Assembly: GCA_020402945.1 (NCBI GenBank)
Contig: JADBYQ010000076.1
Span: 1 to 64,000 of the forward strand
Direction: 5' to 3'
Origin: Cytophagales bacterium
GTDB lineage: Bacteria; Bacteroidota; Bacteroidia; Cytophagales; Cyclobacteriaceae
Length of the DNA stretch: 64,000 bases
Shown: positions 36,526 to 44,542 of the stretch, piece after piece
Layout: each line of letters begins with the position of its first letter
How positions within the stretch are numbered: position 1 is the stretch's first letter
The notes under the pieces: generated by a model
What the model saw: the letters and a program-made list of their open reading frames with translations, nothing else
What the model was told of the DNA's origin: nothing
The model's database searches: none
Program-made: the position numbers and the translations under genes

Positions 36526-37203
36526 ATGGAAAACAGGGTAGACGAACTTTTCAAAAATAAGCTGGAGCACTACGCTTCTTCTCCACCTGAAGGCGCTTGG
36601 GCGCGAATTGAGGCCAGCTTGGTAAAAAAAAATAATCCGTTGGTGGTTTGGCGTGTAGCTGCTGCGTTGTTGTTGATGGGCAGCTTGCTTACTGCACTTT
36701 ATTGGATGCAAAGCGACAATGATCTGAGGAGTAACTCAAGTATGGTAGAAAAAATGGAACCTGTACTAGCACCCAAAGAAATGGCTATACCAGCAGCAAA
36801 AGCGGAACAGCAAACCGCCACTATTGAAAAACAGCCAAACATCCGACCCCAAACAAAGCGAATTGCCAAACTGGTCGCCCAAGTAGACAGGGAGGTGACT
36901 GTCCTGGAAGATCAGCCACCGGTGGAAGTGTTGCCTGTTGCTAGCGAACTGACGGTATCTCCAACAACGGCTCGACTGGTGGCTGCTCAAACAGAAAAAC
37001 CGATTGTTTTAGAGCTTACGCTTGCACCAATGGAAACTGTAGTAGCCGCTCAGGTAGAAGAAAAAAATAGCGGCCTAAAGAAATTCTTCATCAAAGCTAA
37101 AGAGCTAAAAAATGGAGAAAGCGGAATCAACTTAGCCGACTTTGCAAACCGGCTTTTTGCTTCCAATCATAAACAAGATCAAGACAAAAATAATCTCAAT
37201 TAA
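36526..37203 (+). CDS. Anti-sigma-like single-pass membrane protein
   Basis: 225 residues. A short cytosolic head (VDELFKNKLEHYASSPPEGAWARIEASL) resembles the N-terminal region of Bacteroidota sigma-regulating proteins ('F...L...E..PP..AW..I...L'). One membrane helix follows at about residues 42-60 (VWRVAAALLLMGSLLTALYW) and then a Lys/Glu/Pro/Val-rich periplasmic part of low complexity. Position between the sigma factor (1-base gap) and the barrel gene supports an anti-sigma role; no zinc-binding motif is present. Inference from context. Confidence 0.65.
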   Translation: MENRVDELFKNKLEHYASSPPEGAWARIEASLVKKNNPLVVWRVAAALLLMGSLLTALYWMQSDNDLRSNSSMVEKMEPVLAPKEMAIPAAKAEQQTATIEKQPNIRPQTKRIAKLVAQVDREVTVLEDQPPVEVLPVASELTVSPTTARLVAAQTEKPIVLELTLAPMETVVAAQVEEKNSGLKKFFIKAKELKNGESGINLADFANRLFASNHKQDQDKNNLN

Positions 37204-37215
37204 AAAAAGACTTTC

Positions 37216-38280
37216 ATGAGAAAAATACTAATAATAAATGCCTTAATCGTGTCATGTAGTGTCATGGCAACAGCACAAAAAAAGGCCGATACCGTGGTGA
37301 TCAAAGTAGGTGAAGCCAGCAAAGTGATTTTTGCCATTCAAGACAAGAAAGACCTGGAGACATTGAAACACTACAACTTTCAATCATTGATGAACGATAT
37401 GATTGCCAAACTTGAGAAGCGAGACTCAACGCAATTGGCACAACCTTCTTCGGCTTACCTTAAAGACACAGTTGCAGAAACAACTACTTCAGGAAGTCAA
37501 ATTGAATCGGTAGAGGAATGGCCTTCCGAAGAAGATAGAAGACGTTACCGTGAAAGCGGTAGAGGTCGCGCGTACAACGACCGTGATCACAGCTACAATT
37601 ATGTAAGCTCCCGATCGCGCAACAGATCGGGACGAAGAACCTATAGTTCTTTCAACATCGACCTGGGCACCAACAATTTTTTGGAAGCCGGAAAATTCCC
37701 AGCCGATGCAAATTCAATATACACGGTACGCCCTTGGGGAAGTTGGTATGTCGGGCTAAACTCCATTCAACGTACACCTATTTCCAACAAACTTTTTTTA
37801 GAATGGGGGGGTGGGGTCAGTTGGTATAACTTTAAGTTTCAAAACGACAAGACGCTTTTGACAAAAGATGATACGCAGGCCTATTTTAGTTTCGATACCC
37901 GCACCGATCTCGATTTTAAAAAGAGCAAGTTGACGGTGGTCTATGTTAACTTCTCAATGATACCCGTCATCGATTTTGGGGGCAATAGCAAAAAACCAGG
38001 TATCTTCAGTGGTCAAATGTCAAGGGGCTTTCGGATGGGACTAGGGCCTTATGTCGGCTACCGAATTGACAGCTACACCAAACAAGTATATGTACAAAAC
38101 GGTGATGATAAGGTGGAACGTCATCACGACCCTTACTATCTCAACAACATTCGGTATGGTGCGCGACTGCAATTTGGATTTAGAGGAACCGATCTCTTCT
38201 TCAACTACGACCTCAACGATCTTTTCGTAAAAGACAAAGCGCCTCAGTTGAATGCATTTACTTTTGGAGTTACGTTGTAA
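37216..38280 (+). CDS. Outer-membrane beta-barrel protein of the sigma operon
   Basis: 354 residues with a signal peptide (MRKILIINALIVSCSVMATAQKK). After a helical charged linker with an Arg-rich stretch (RRRYRESGRGRAYNDRD), the C-terminal ~220 residues are barrel strands: FNIDLGTNNFLEAG, YVGLNSIQRTPISNKLFLEWGG, FRMGLGPYVGYRIDSY, ARLQFGFRGTDLFFNYDL, ending FTFGVTL, a good C-terminal barrel strand. Last gene of the sigma/anti-sigma unit, possibly its regulatory target or a stress-responsive porin. Function unknown. Confidence 0.72.
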   Translation: MRKILIINALIVSCSVMATAQKKADTVVIKVGEASKVIFAIQDKKDLETLKHYNFQSLMNDMIAKLEKRDSTQLAQPSSAYLKDTVAETTTSGSQIESVEEWPSEEDRRRYRESGRGRAYNDRDHSYNYVSSRSRNRSGRRTYSSFNIDLGTNNFLEAGKFPADANSIYTVRPWGSWYVGLNSIQRTPISNKLFLEWGGGVSWYNFKFQNDKTLLTKDDTQAYFSFDTRTDLDFKKSKLTVVYVNFSMIPVIDFGGNSKKPGIFSGQMSRGFRMGLGPYVGYRIDSYTKQVYVQNGDDKVERHHDPYYLNNIRYGARLQFGFRGTDLFFNYDLNDLFVKDKAPQLNAFTFGVTL

Positions 38281-38335
38281 TTAATCGCTTACAAATACAG
38301 ATCCATCATTGATATCTTACGCGGATTAAATCAGA

Positions 38336-38403
38336 GCCACGAATGCACAAATAAACACGAATAAACCAAAGAATGCATTCGTTTAGTTTGTGTGATTCGT
38401 GGC
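38336..38403. repeat. Long imperfect inverted repeat between convergent genes
   Basis: Left arm from GCCACGAATGCACAAATAAA (38336) pairs with the right arm ending TGTGATTCGTGGC (38403); the centre contains GAATGCATTC, a perfect 10-base palindrome. About 20-bp arms. It may act as a bidirectional processing hairpin or be a small dispersed element. Confidence 0.5.
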
Positions 38404-38441
38404 AAGTTTAATCATGGGGTGTAATTCTTGTTTATCACTTT

Positions 38442-38939
38442 TTACTTAAACGCCTCCCCTTTCGTCAATACCATCTGCTTTTCATCACCGCGCAACTTTA
38501 GGTCTTTACTCACCCTCCGTGGGCTTGGCCATTGAAATACCAGCCATACAACCAATCCTAAAAAGTAGATGGCAAACCATTCGCTGCCGGTCAAAAACAA
38601 ACCGGCCGCCATAAACAGCGAAGTCGCCACGATAGCAGAAAGTCGGATCACAGCTACTGAGAAATATTTTTCCAGTCGCACTCCCAAACTGATTTCTTTG
38701 TTGAGCAACGAAAATTTCTTGCGCACCACCAAGTGAACAATCGTTAGGTCTAGTATAGCCAGGACAGGGAATGCGATCAAAATAATCCGCTCAACCAGTT
38801 CACTTTGAATCGAGGGGAAAATCCGGTTTGTCAAGAGCAAGTAATAGATCACCAAGAACGTACCGATGGGGATGAACATCATCAGTAAGCAAATATTATA
38901 CAGCTTGTAGAAGAATTCGCGAAGTGAGCTATAATTCAT
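38442..38939 (-). CDS. Four-helix membrane protein of unknown function
   Basis: 165 residues. Four hydrophobic segments are visible: LYNICLLMMFIPIGTFLVIYYLLL, RIILIAFPVLAILDLTIVHLVV, VIRLSAIVATSLFMAAGLFL and WFAIYFLGLVVWLVFQW, with a charged cytosolic C-terminus (RRVSKDLKLRGDEKQMVLTKGEAF). Similar short proteins occur in many Cytophagales but have no assigned function. Starts 67 bases from the divergent tetR gene, so the gap may hold both promoters. Confidence 0.6.
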   Translation of the reverse strand: MNYSSLREFFYKLYNICLLMMFIPIGTFLVIYYLLLTNRIFPSIQSELVERIILIAFPVLAILDLTIVHLVVRKKFSLLNKEISLGVRLEKYFSVAVIRLSAIVATSLFMAAGLFLTGSEWFAIYFLGLVVWLVFQWPSPRRVSKDLKLRGDEKQMVLTKGEAFK

Positions 38940-38976
38940 TTTGGGTAACTTTATACAATCAAAGCTAATTATAAAT

Positions 38977-38984
38977 TACCTTTG
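38977..38984 (+). promoter_or_regulatory. Candidate -7 element for the TetR gene
   Basis: TACCTTTG is an exact TAnnTTTG match, 23 bases before the ATG at 39007. No TTTG at the right distance upstream. Confidence 0.3.
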
Positions 38985-39006
38985 TAACACCTATACTAAG
39001 TATCTC

Positions 39007-39594
39007 ATGGAGACGGTAGCTAACTTAACTAGAAAGGAACAAGTCATTCGCAGTGCAGCTCAGCTGTTCAGAGAGAAAGGGTATGCGGCTTCATCCATGC
39101 GCGATCTGGCTCAGAAATTAGGCATTGAAGCGGCCAGTCTTTATTCGCACATCAAATCAAAAGAAGAAATCCTGCAGAGCTTATGCTTTGATATGGCCAC
39201 TGAGTTTCGAAAATCACTGGAGGAAGTAGAAAAGCAAAAACTGTCACCGTCAGAGAGGCTTCGCAAAGGCATCATTGGACACATTCAAGTGATGGCAAAA
39301 GATCTTACCGCTTCAGCCGTTTTTATGAATGAGCACCGCCACCTCAGCCAGCCCTTTCTCCGTGATTTTTTACTACTTCGCATCAACTACATCAACCGCT
39401 TCAAATCGATGATAGAAGATGGAATCCGTACGGGCCAGTTTAAGGAATCAATTGATAAGAAGTTAGCGGTGATGACACTTTTCTCGTCATTGAACTGGAT
39501 GCCGATGTGGTATGATCCAAAAAGCGACATCGACCCGACTGAACTCGGACAGCAATTGTCAGACATGCTCGTCAACGGGCTCAAAAAAAACTAA
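39007..39594 (+). CDS. TetR/AcrR family regulator
   Basis: 195 residues from the ATG at 39007; an in-frame upstream start at 38941 would add 22 residues not typical of the family. The N-terminal HTH is clear: KEQVIRSAAQLFREKGYAASSMRDLAQKLGIEAASLYSHIKSKEEIL. The C-terminal ligand domain (FMNEHRHLSQPFLRDFLLLR) resembles TetR_C regulators of phenylacetate and acyl-CoA metabolism. It lies 1.1 kb upstream of paaABCD, so it is a candidate PaaR-type repressor responding to phenylacetyl-CoA; that is inference from context. Confidence 0.85.
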   Translation: METVANLTRKEQVIRSAAQLFREKGYAASSMRDLAQKLGIEAASLYSHIKSKEEILQSLCFDMATEFRKSLEEVEKQKLSPSERLRKGIIGHIQVMAKDLTASAVFMNEHRHLSQPFLRDFLLLRINYINRFKSMIEDGIRTGQFKESIDKKLAVMTLFSSLNWMPMWYDPKSDIDPTELGQQLSDMLVNGLKKN

Positions 39595-39683
39595 AACCTA
39601 CCAGTTAACCCGAGCTTGAACTGTAAAAAAAGGAATAACCTATTCTCCTTTTTCTTGCTACCTTGAGCCGAAACCTACCACCT

Positions 39684-40496
39684 ATGATCAAATTTATCAT
39701 CCAAATCTTCAAACGATTTGCCTGGTTTAAGCGCTTCAACGCGAAAGTGACCTACGAACTTCTGGCCAAAAACATTCCTGCGGAAGACTGGCATTTTATG
39801 AATTATGGCTACACGCCTACCAGCAGCGAGCCCAGTTTGGAGCTACCCAACGATCCCAAAATTCAAAAATATTCTCTTCAAATGTATCACTACCTCGCTG
39901 CAAAAACCGATCTGGCAGGCAAGCAAGTATTGGAAATTGGGAGTGGACGTGGTGGTGGTGCCAAGCATGTAGCATCACACTTCAAGCCTGCCAGCTACAC
40001 TGGTCTGGATATTGCCGCCAGCGCGGTGGATCTGGCCAATAAAATTCATCAAGTGCCGGGGCTGAAATTCATTCAAGGAAGTGCCGAAAAAATTCCGTTG
40101 GCGAGTAACAGCATCGATGTCGTCCTCAACGTGGAGTCTTCTCACGGGTATGGAAATGTTGATACCTTTTTGAGTGAAGTAAAGCGTGTACTAAAGCCGG
40201 GTGGAAAATTGTTGATGGTTGACTTTAGAAATAGCGTGGAGACCATGACTATCTTCCAAAACCAGATAAAAAATTCAGGGCTTCAACAATTGTCACAAGA
40301 CGACATTACACCCAATGTAGTTGAATCCATCGAAGCAGAGGACGATTCGAAAAAAGAGCGCATCAAAAAACTGATTCCGGCACGTTGGCAAAAACTATTC
40401 AATGAATTTGCCGGGGTGGTTGGGTCAAGGTTCTACGAAACGTTAAAAAATGGCACAAGGCCCTATTATCGGTTTGTGTTAACGAAAAACCAGTAG
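39684..40496 (+). CDS. Class I SAM-dependent methyltransferase
   Basis: 270 residues from ATG 39684 (a TTG at 39663 is a weaker choice). Rossmann methyltransferase with motif I VLEIGSGRGGGAKHVAS, motif II YTGLDIAASAVDLA, motif III SAEKIPLASNSIDVVLNVESSH and motif IV VKRVLKPGGKLLMVDF. The pattern is similar to small-molecule and phthiotriolone-type methyltransferases; the substrate is unknown. It lies between tetR and paaA, 184 bases before paaA. Whether it belongs to phenylacetate catabolism is unclear. Confidence 0.82.
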   Translation: MIKFIIQIFKRFAWFKRFNAKVTYELLAKNIPAEDWHFMNYGYTPTSSEPSLELPNDPKIQKYSLQMYHYLAAKTDLAGKQVLEIGSGRGGGAKHVASHFKPASYTGLDIAASAVDLANKIHQVPGLKFIQGSAEKIPLASNSIDVVLNVESSHGYGNVDTFLSEVKRVLKPGGKLLMVDFRNSVETMTIFQNQIKNSGLQQLSQDDITPNVVESIEAEDDSKKERIKKLIPARWQKLFNEFAGVVGSRFYETLKNGTRPYYRFVLTKNQ

Positions 40497-40680
40497 CTAA
40501 CCTTTCTCTGCCCTCTCCTATTTTAGTCAAAAGAACCTCGGCTAATACTGGCGGTACTATATCCTTTGCTCCAAACGGATAACTTCAAAAAAGTTAACAT
40601 CTTCCCTACTTCTTTGTTAAATTGCAAACGATTGTTAGCGGCACACCAAAATCGGTCGAAATCACTTAAATTCTCATGTT

Positions 40681-41667
40681 ATGTACGGAGGTGGAAATAC
40701 GTTTGAGGTAATAAAGGCAGACGATGTAGCGCAAGAAGATCCCATTTTACTGGCTGTATTTGAAGCGCGGATTGCGCGGGGTGAAAAAATAGAACCGACT
40801 GATTGGATGCCCCAATTGTATCGCAAGCAGCTGATTCGAATGATTGAGCAGCACGGGCACAGCGAAATTATTGGAGCCTTGCCTGAAGGAACTTGGATTA
40901 CCCGCGCTCCTGGTTTCAAAAGAAAAATGGCATTAATGGCCAAAGTGCAAGACGAAGTTGGCCACGCACAGCTACTCTACAGCGCTGCCGAAACATTGGG
41001 CAAATCGCGCGAGCAAATGATTGACGATTTGATTACCGGCAAATCGAAATACTCCAACATCTTCAACTACCCTACTTTCACCTGGGCAGATTGTTGTTTC
41101 ATCTCCTGGTTAGTTGATGCCGGAGCCATTGTGAACCAGTTGGCGAATGCCAAAGGAAGCTATGGCCCTTATTGCCGCGCACTCGATCGGATTTGTGCAG
41201 AAGAATCTTTCCATTTAAAATACGGACATCACTGCGTCATTTATTTAGCGAGCGGCACACAAAAACAACGCGACATGTTTCAGGCAGCTTTGAACCGCTG
41301 GTGGCCTCCAATGATGCACTTCTTCGGGCCTTCCGATAAAATTTCTGTTCACACAGAAATGCTGATGAAATGGAAAGTGAAGATGGGAAGCAACGATGAC
41401 ATGCGCAATCAGTTTTTGGATATGTACGTACCGAAGATTTGGGAACTGGGGTTTGTAATTCCTGATCCAAACCTGAAGAAAAACGAAGAAACCGGAAGAT
41501 GGGATTATACTGAACCTGACTGGGAAGAATTTAAACGCGTGATCAATGGTGGTGGTCCGTGTAATAAAGAAAGACTAGAAGTAAGACGCATTGCAGAAGA
41601 GCGTGGTAAATGGGTTCGCGAAGCGTTGAAAACACCCAAGGCCAAGTATGTAATGCCGTTGGCTTAA
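40681..41667 (+). CDS. paaA: 1,2-phenylacetyl-CoA epoxidase, catalytic subunit PaaA
   Basis: 328 residues. Di-iron oxygenase alpha subunit that epoxidises phenylacetyl-CoA. Iron ligands are visible as E-x-x-H pairs: [17 protein letters not shown] and [13 protein letters not shown], with the first Glu (QHGHSEIIG) and the later acidic residues of the four-helix bundle. Begins [21 protein letters not shown], close to the usual PaaA start. First gene of paaABCD. The 184-base leader contains no clear operator. A 12-bp hairpin lies between this gene and paaB. Confidence 0.96.
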   Translation: MYGGGNTFEVIKADDVAQEDPILLAVFEARIARGEKIEPTDWMPQLYRKQLIRMIEQHGHSEIIGALPEGTWITRAPGFKRKMALMAKVQDEVGHAQLLYSAAETLGKSREQMIDDLITGKSKYSNIFNYPTFTWADCCFISWLVDAGAIVNQLANAKGSYGPYCRALDRICAEESFHLKYGHHCVIYLASGTQKQRDMFQAALNRWWPPMMHFFGPSDKISVHTEMLMKWKVKMGSNDDMRNQFLDMYVPKIWELGFVIPDPNLKKNEETGRWDYTEPDWEEFKRVINGGGPCNKERLEVRRIAEERGKWVREALKTPKAKYVMPLA

Positions 41668-41685
41668 TCTAAAGTAACAGGTTAT

Positions 41686-41722
41686 CGGTTTCTAGTTACC
41701 AGTAAGCAGCAACTTGAAACCG
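41686..41722. repeat. Hairpin in the paaA-paaB gap
   Basis: CGGTTTCTAGTT (41686-41697) pairs with AACTTGAAACCG (41711-41722), one mismatch, 13-base loop. Could adjust relative expression of paaA and paaB by RNA processing or stability. Confidence 0.45.
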
Positions 41723-41746
41723 GAAACAACAAATTAATTAAATACA

Positions 41747-42361
41747 TTGAACTCGTTAGATCCCCGCGTAACCCGGCTGCCTCACATTGGTGAAGAAGGA
41801 AAAATTGTTCCGAAAGCTTCGCTGGATCAGTTTGGTACGTACGAGGTGTTTGTGCAGCCGAAGGAAGGGAAACCATTTCAGCATGAAGGCATCGTCCATG
41901 CACCGAATTTAGAGTTGGCATACGTACTCGCTAAGGAAACCTTTACACGGAGATTTACCTGTACATCATTGTATGTGACAGACACACGCGATGTATTCGT
42001 GTCACCCCTAACAGAGGGAGACAAAAATGCTTACGATCAGATTAAATCTTCGGCATTGACTTTCGGAGTAAAAATGCAATTTGAAATATATCATTTACCG
42101 AAGCGAGGCAAACAACACATCCATGTTGGCAGTGTACAAGCAAGTTCACCGGAAGAAGCGATGAGCGAAGCGAAGCTAAAATTTAATCAGGGAAAAACAG
42201 TTTTTAACATTTGGGCAATAGAAACAGACAACATCAGATTCACCTCACCGGAAGAACAAGAGTTGTGGCTGACGCTGCCCGATAAAAAGTTTAGAGATGC
42301 TGCTGAATACAAGGGTGGAGATAAGCTGAAGAATTTTTTAGAAAGTAGAATTGAGAATTGA
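41747..42361 (+). CDS. paaB: PaaB with two PaaB-like domains
   Basis: 204 residues, about twice the ~95 of the proteobacterial PaaB. Domain 1 (about 31-92: YEVFVQPKEGKPFQHEGIVHAP, then EMS-like AKETFTRRF, YVTDTRDVFVSP) and domain 2 (about 110-180: FEIYHLPKRGKQHIHVGSVQASS, WAIETDNIRFT) both look like PaaB folds. PaaB bridges PaaA-PaaC heterodimers in the epoxidase complex. The start appears to be TTG at 41747 (MNSLDPRVTRLP), since that leader is typical of the long form and no ATG lies in frame nearby. Confidence 0.9.
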   Translation: MNSLDPRVTRLPHIGEEGKIVPKASLDQFGTYEVFVQPKEGKPFQHEGIVHAPNLELAYVLAKETFTRRFTCTSLYVTDTRDVFVSPLTEGDKNAYDQIKSSALTFGVKMQFEIYHLPKRGKQHIHVGSVQASSPEEAMSEAKLKFNQGKTVFNIWAIETDNIRFTSPEEQELWLTLPDKKFRDAAEYKGGDKLKNFLESRIEN

Positions 42362-42368
42362 GAATAAA

Positions 42369-43124
42369 ATGAATAATCTGCCTTTAAAAGAACTTCTCTA
42401 CAAAATGGCCGATGACCAATTGATCATCGGACATCGTAATTCTGAATGGACGGGCTTTGGACCTTTGCTGGAAGAAGACATTGCCTTCTCTTCCATGGCA
42501 CAAGATAAAATCGGACATAGCCTGGCACTTTATACTATCCTGCATGAACTAGGTGAAAGTGATCCTGATACGGTTGCCTTCACCCGTAATGCCAACCAAT
42601 TTCACAACAGCATTTTTACAGAACTGGCGAATCAGGAATATGACTTTAGTCTTATCCGTCATTTCTTGTACGACACAGCCGAAGCATTGCGTTTTGAGTT
42701 ATTGACTAATTCTACGTGCGAGCCTTTGGCACAGGTGGCGCGCAAAGTGCGAGGCGAACTTCGCTACCATACGCTACATGCTAAAACATGGATGAAACAA
42801 CTGGGCTCCGCGACTGAAGAAAGTGTGAGTCGTTTACAAAAATCATTGGAGCAAGCCATGCCCTATGCATTAGGCATGTTTGAAGAATCGCCTTACGAAA
42901 AAGAAATAATGGAAGCAGGTATTTTTGAAGGAGAGCAGAAGTTGAAAGAGCTTTGGATGGCGAAAGTAGAAGAGACCATCAGTCAAACGAGTTTGCATTT
43001 ACCGGATTGGAAAATTGTTCAACCTATAAATGGGGGAAGAATTGGAAAACATACAGAACACCTTCAGCCTTTGCTGGATGAAATGAGCGAAGTATTTAGA
43101 ATTGATCCGGGGGCGGAGTGGTAA
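42369..43124 (+). CDS. paaC: Phenylacetyl-CoA epoxidase structural subunit PaaC
   Basis: 251 residues from ATG 42369, 7 bases after paaB; the region before it (GAATTGAGAATTGAGAA) is a short direct repeat. Non-catalytic di-iron-fold partner of PaaA: LYKMADDQLIIGHRNSEWTGFGPLLEEDIAFSSMAQDKIGHSLALY and LANQEYDFSLIRHFLYDTAEAL are typical, and the later helix ends KVRGELRYHTLHAKTWM. It stabilises PaaA in the (PaaAC)2-based complex. Confidence 0.95.
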   Translation: MNNLPLKELLYKMADDQLIIGHRNSEWTGFGPLLEEDIAFSSMAQDKIGHSLALYTILHELGESDPDTVAFTRNANQFHNSIFTELANQEYDFSLIRHFLYDTAEALRFELLTNSTCEPLAQVARKVRGELRYHTLHAKTWMKQLGSATEESVSRLQKSLEQAMPYALGMFEESPYEKEIMEAGIFEGEQKLKELWMAKVEETISQTSLHLPDWKIVQPINGGRIGKHTEHLQPLLDEMSEVFRIDPGAEW

Positions 43125-43191
43125 GTATTAGTCCGGAAGATCGAAAGGCGGGAAGTCGGTAAGTTAGAAAGTTGATTTGAGTTTATTATCC

Positions 43192-43683
43192 ATGACTACC
43201 ATTAGTACATCTGTAAAACAAATTTATGAATGGCTCGAGGATGTCAAAGATCCCGAGATACCTGTTTTGTCGTTGGTAGACCTGGGGGTGATTTCTAACG
43301 TGGAAATTGACGGAGACAAAGTGAGCATCGAACTCACCCCTACTTTTGCGGGTTGTCCGGCTATGGAGTATATGAAAAACGAAGTCATCGAAAAGTTAAA
43401 GAGCAAGGGAATACCTAAAGTAGAGGCAACCATCTCTTTCCGGGTACCGTGGTCATCGGAATTTATTTCGGAAAAAGGAAAAAAAGCACTCAAGCAATAT
43501 GGATTTGCACCCCCTCCTTCCAACAAGCTTTTTACAGAACTGGAAATACTGGAAAACGCCATATGCCCTCGGTGCGATGGCACCGACACTGAAATGAAAA
43601 GCCCCTTCGGCCCAACCCTTTGCAGGTCACTTTACTACTGCCATGATTGCAAAGAGGCCTTCGAACAGTTCAAACCGTTGTGA
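43192..43683 (+). CDS. paaD: Phenylacetyl-CoA epoxidase assembly protein PaaD
   Basis: 163 residues from ATG 43192. N-terminal MIP18/DUF59 domain (IYEWLEDVKDPEIPVLSLVDLGVISNVEIDGD and TPTFAGCPAMEYMKNEV) and a C-terminal zinc-binding segment CPRCDGTDTEMKSPFGPTLCRSLYYCHDCKEAFEQF with four Cys. PaaD is needed for iron-sulfur maturation of the PaaE reductase. No paaE gene is present here, so the reductase must be encoded elsewhere. Confidence 0.94.
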   Translation: MTTISTSVKQIYEWLEDVKDPEIPVLSLVDLGVISNVEIDGDKVSIELTPTFAGCPAMEYMKNEVIEKLKSKGIPKVEATISFRVPWSSEFISEKGKKALKQYGFAPPPSNKLFTELEILENAICPRCDGTDTEMKSPFGPTLCRSLYYCHDCKEAFEQFKPL

Positions 43684-43747
43684 AGAGTAGATGCACATCT
43701 TAGTTTGGCATAAAACCTTTAAACTTGTGGTTCGTTTAGCGAACCAC

Positions 43748-44362
43748 ATGAGATTATTGAAACGACCAATTGCCGCAATACCCTTTCTTTTTGGAGGGAT
43801 GCTATTGATGAGTTGTGGCCGATCTGCCACGATCAACGAAACGACCACCTTTACTCATATTGATTCGCTGACCGACACCTATTTATCATTACAAGATACC
43901 TTACTGTATTCTTGGAATGTACTGGTAAAAGATGAGCAGGAAAAAGTAGACGCAATGGAAAAAGCGTTGCATCAATTGATTCAATTGCCAGTCCCGGAAA
44001 AATCTCAGCTAGTCACTTTGCAAAGTCGCCTGCAGCAACTAAAGCAACTGCGCATCACACAAAAAACGCTTACCAACCCATATGTGGTAGAAGAGTATGA
44101 TTTCGCGACCAGCTCATTGGTAGCCGAAATAATTGCCCTTTCTGAATCTAACTCTGTGTTGATGCAGAACAAAAACCTCTCGGTGCTGATTGAGAAAATT
44201 AAAGTTGCTGAGCAACATACGCCTCTATTCCGATCTAGCTATGACAGCATTGCCTTACTGTTTAATACCTTTCTCGAGAAGAATGAATCTTCGCTGAAGG
44301 AGATTGATAAAAGTGGTCCCCTTGAAAAGAGGCCATTGTTTAGCGGGGTAGCTGGCAAATAA
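43748..44362 (+). CDS. Putative lipoprotein of unknown function
   Basis: 204 residues from ATG 43748, where the leader is MRLLKRPIAAIPFLFGGMLLMSCGR (lipobox LMSC); an in-frame start at 43691 adds 19 unlikely residues. The mature chain is helical and Glu/Lys/Leu rich, with repeated L-x-Q-L heptads suggesting a coiled coil (e.g. KEQVDAMEKALHQLIQL, LQSRLQQLKQL). Follows paaD by 64 bases; connection to phenylacetate is unlikely. Not recognised. Confidence 0.6.
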   Translation: MRLLKRPIAAIPFLFGGMLLMSCGRSATINETTTFTHIDSLTDTYLSLQDTLLYSWNVLVKDEQEKVDAMEKALHQLIQLPVPEKSQLVTLQSRLQQLKQLRITQKTLTNPYVVEEYDFATSSLVAEIIALSESNSVLMQNKNLSVLIEKIKVAEQHTPLFRSSYDSIALLFNTFLEKNESSLKEIDKSGPLEKRPLFSGVAGK

Positions 44363-44388
44363 ATATTCGAGACTTTTTGATACCCCCC

Positions 44389-44423
44389 TGTCACGTTTAG
44401 TCTCAGCCTGAGACGGTGTGACA
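44389..44423. repeat. Nested palindrome downstream of the 43748 gene
   Basis: TGTCAC (44389-44394) and GTGACA (44418-44423) enclose GTCTCA-GCC-TGAGAC (44400-44414). No T-run follows, so it is not a classic terminator on the plus strand. Confidence 0.45.
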
Positions 44424-44428
44424 ACGCC

Positions 44429-44472
44429 AAAAAAAAATCGAGGCCGCAAGCTTTCACCTTCAACCTCGATTT
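44429..44472 (-). terminator. Rho-independent terminator of the DEAD-box gene
   Basis: Minus-strand stem AAATCGAGG / CCTCGATTT (44464-44472 and 44435-44443), 20-base loop, then a run of nine T. It lies 70 bases after the helicase stop. Confidence 0.75.
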
Positions 44473-44542
44473 GTTAAGTAACAATTACCAATCAACCAAC
44501 AACGATCAACGAATAACCATCAACGATTTCAAATTACCAAAA

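Noticed and set aside
43192-44362. Lipoprotein gene after paaD as a phenylacetate gene (paaE substitute)
   Set aside because: It has no reductase, flavin or iron-sulfur motif and carries a lipoprotein leader.
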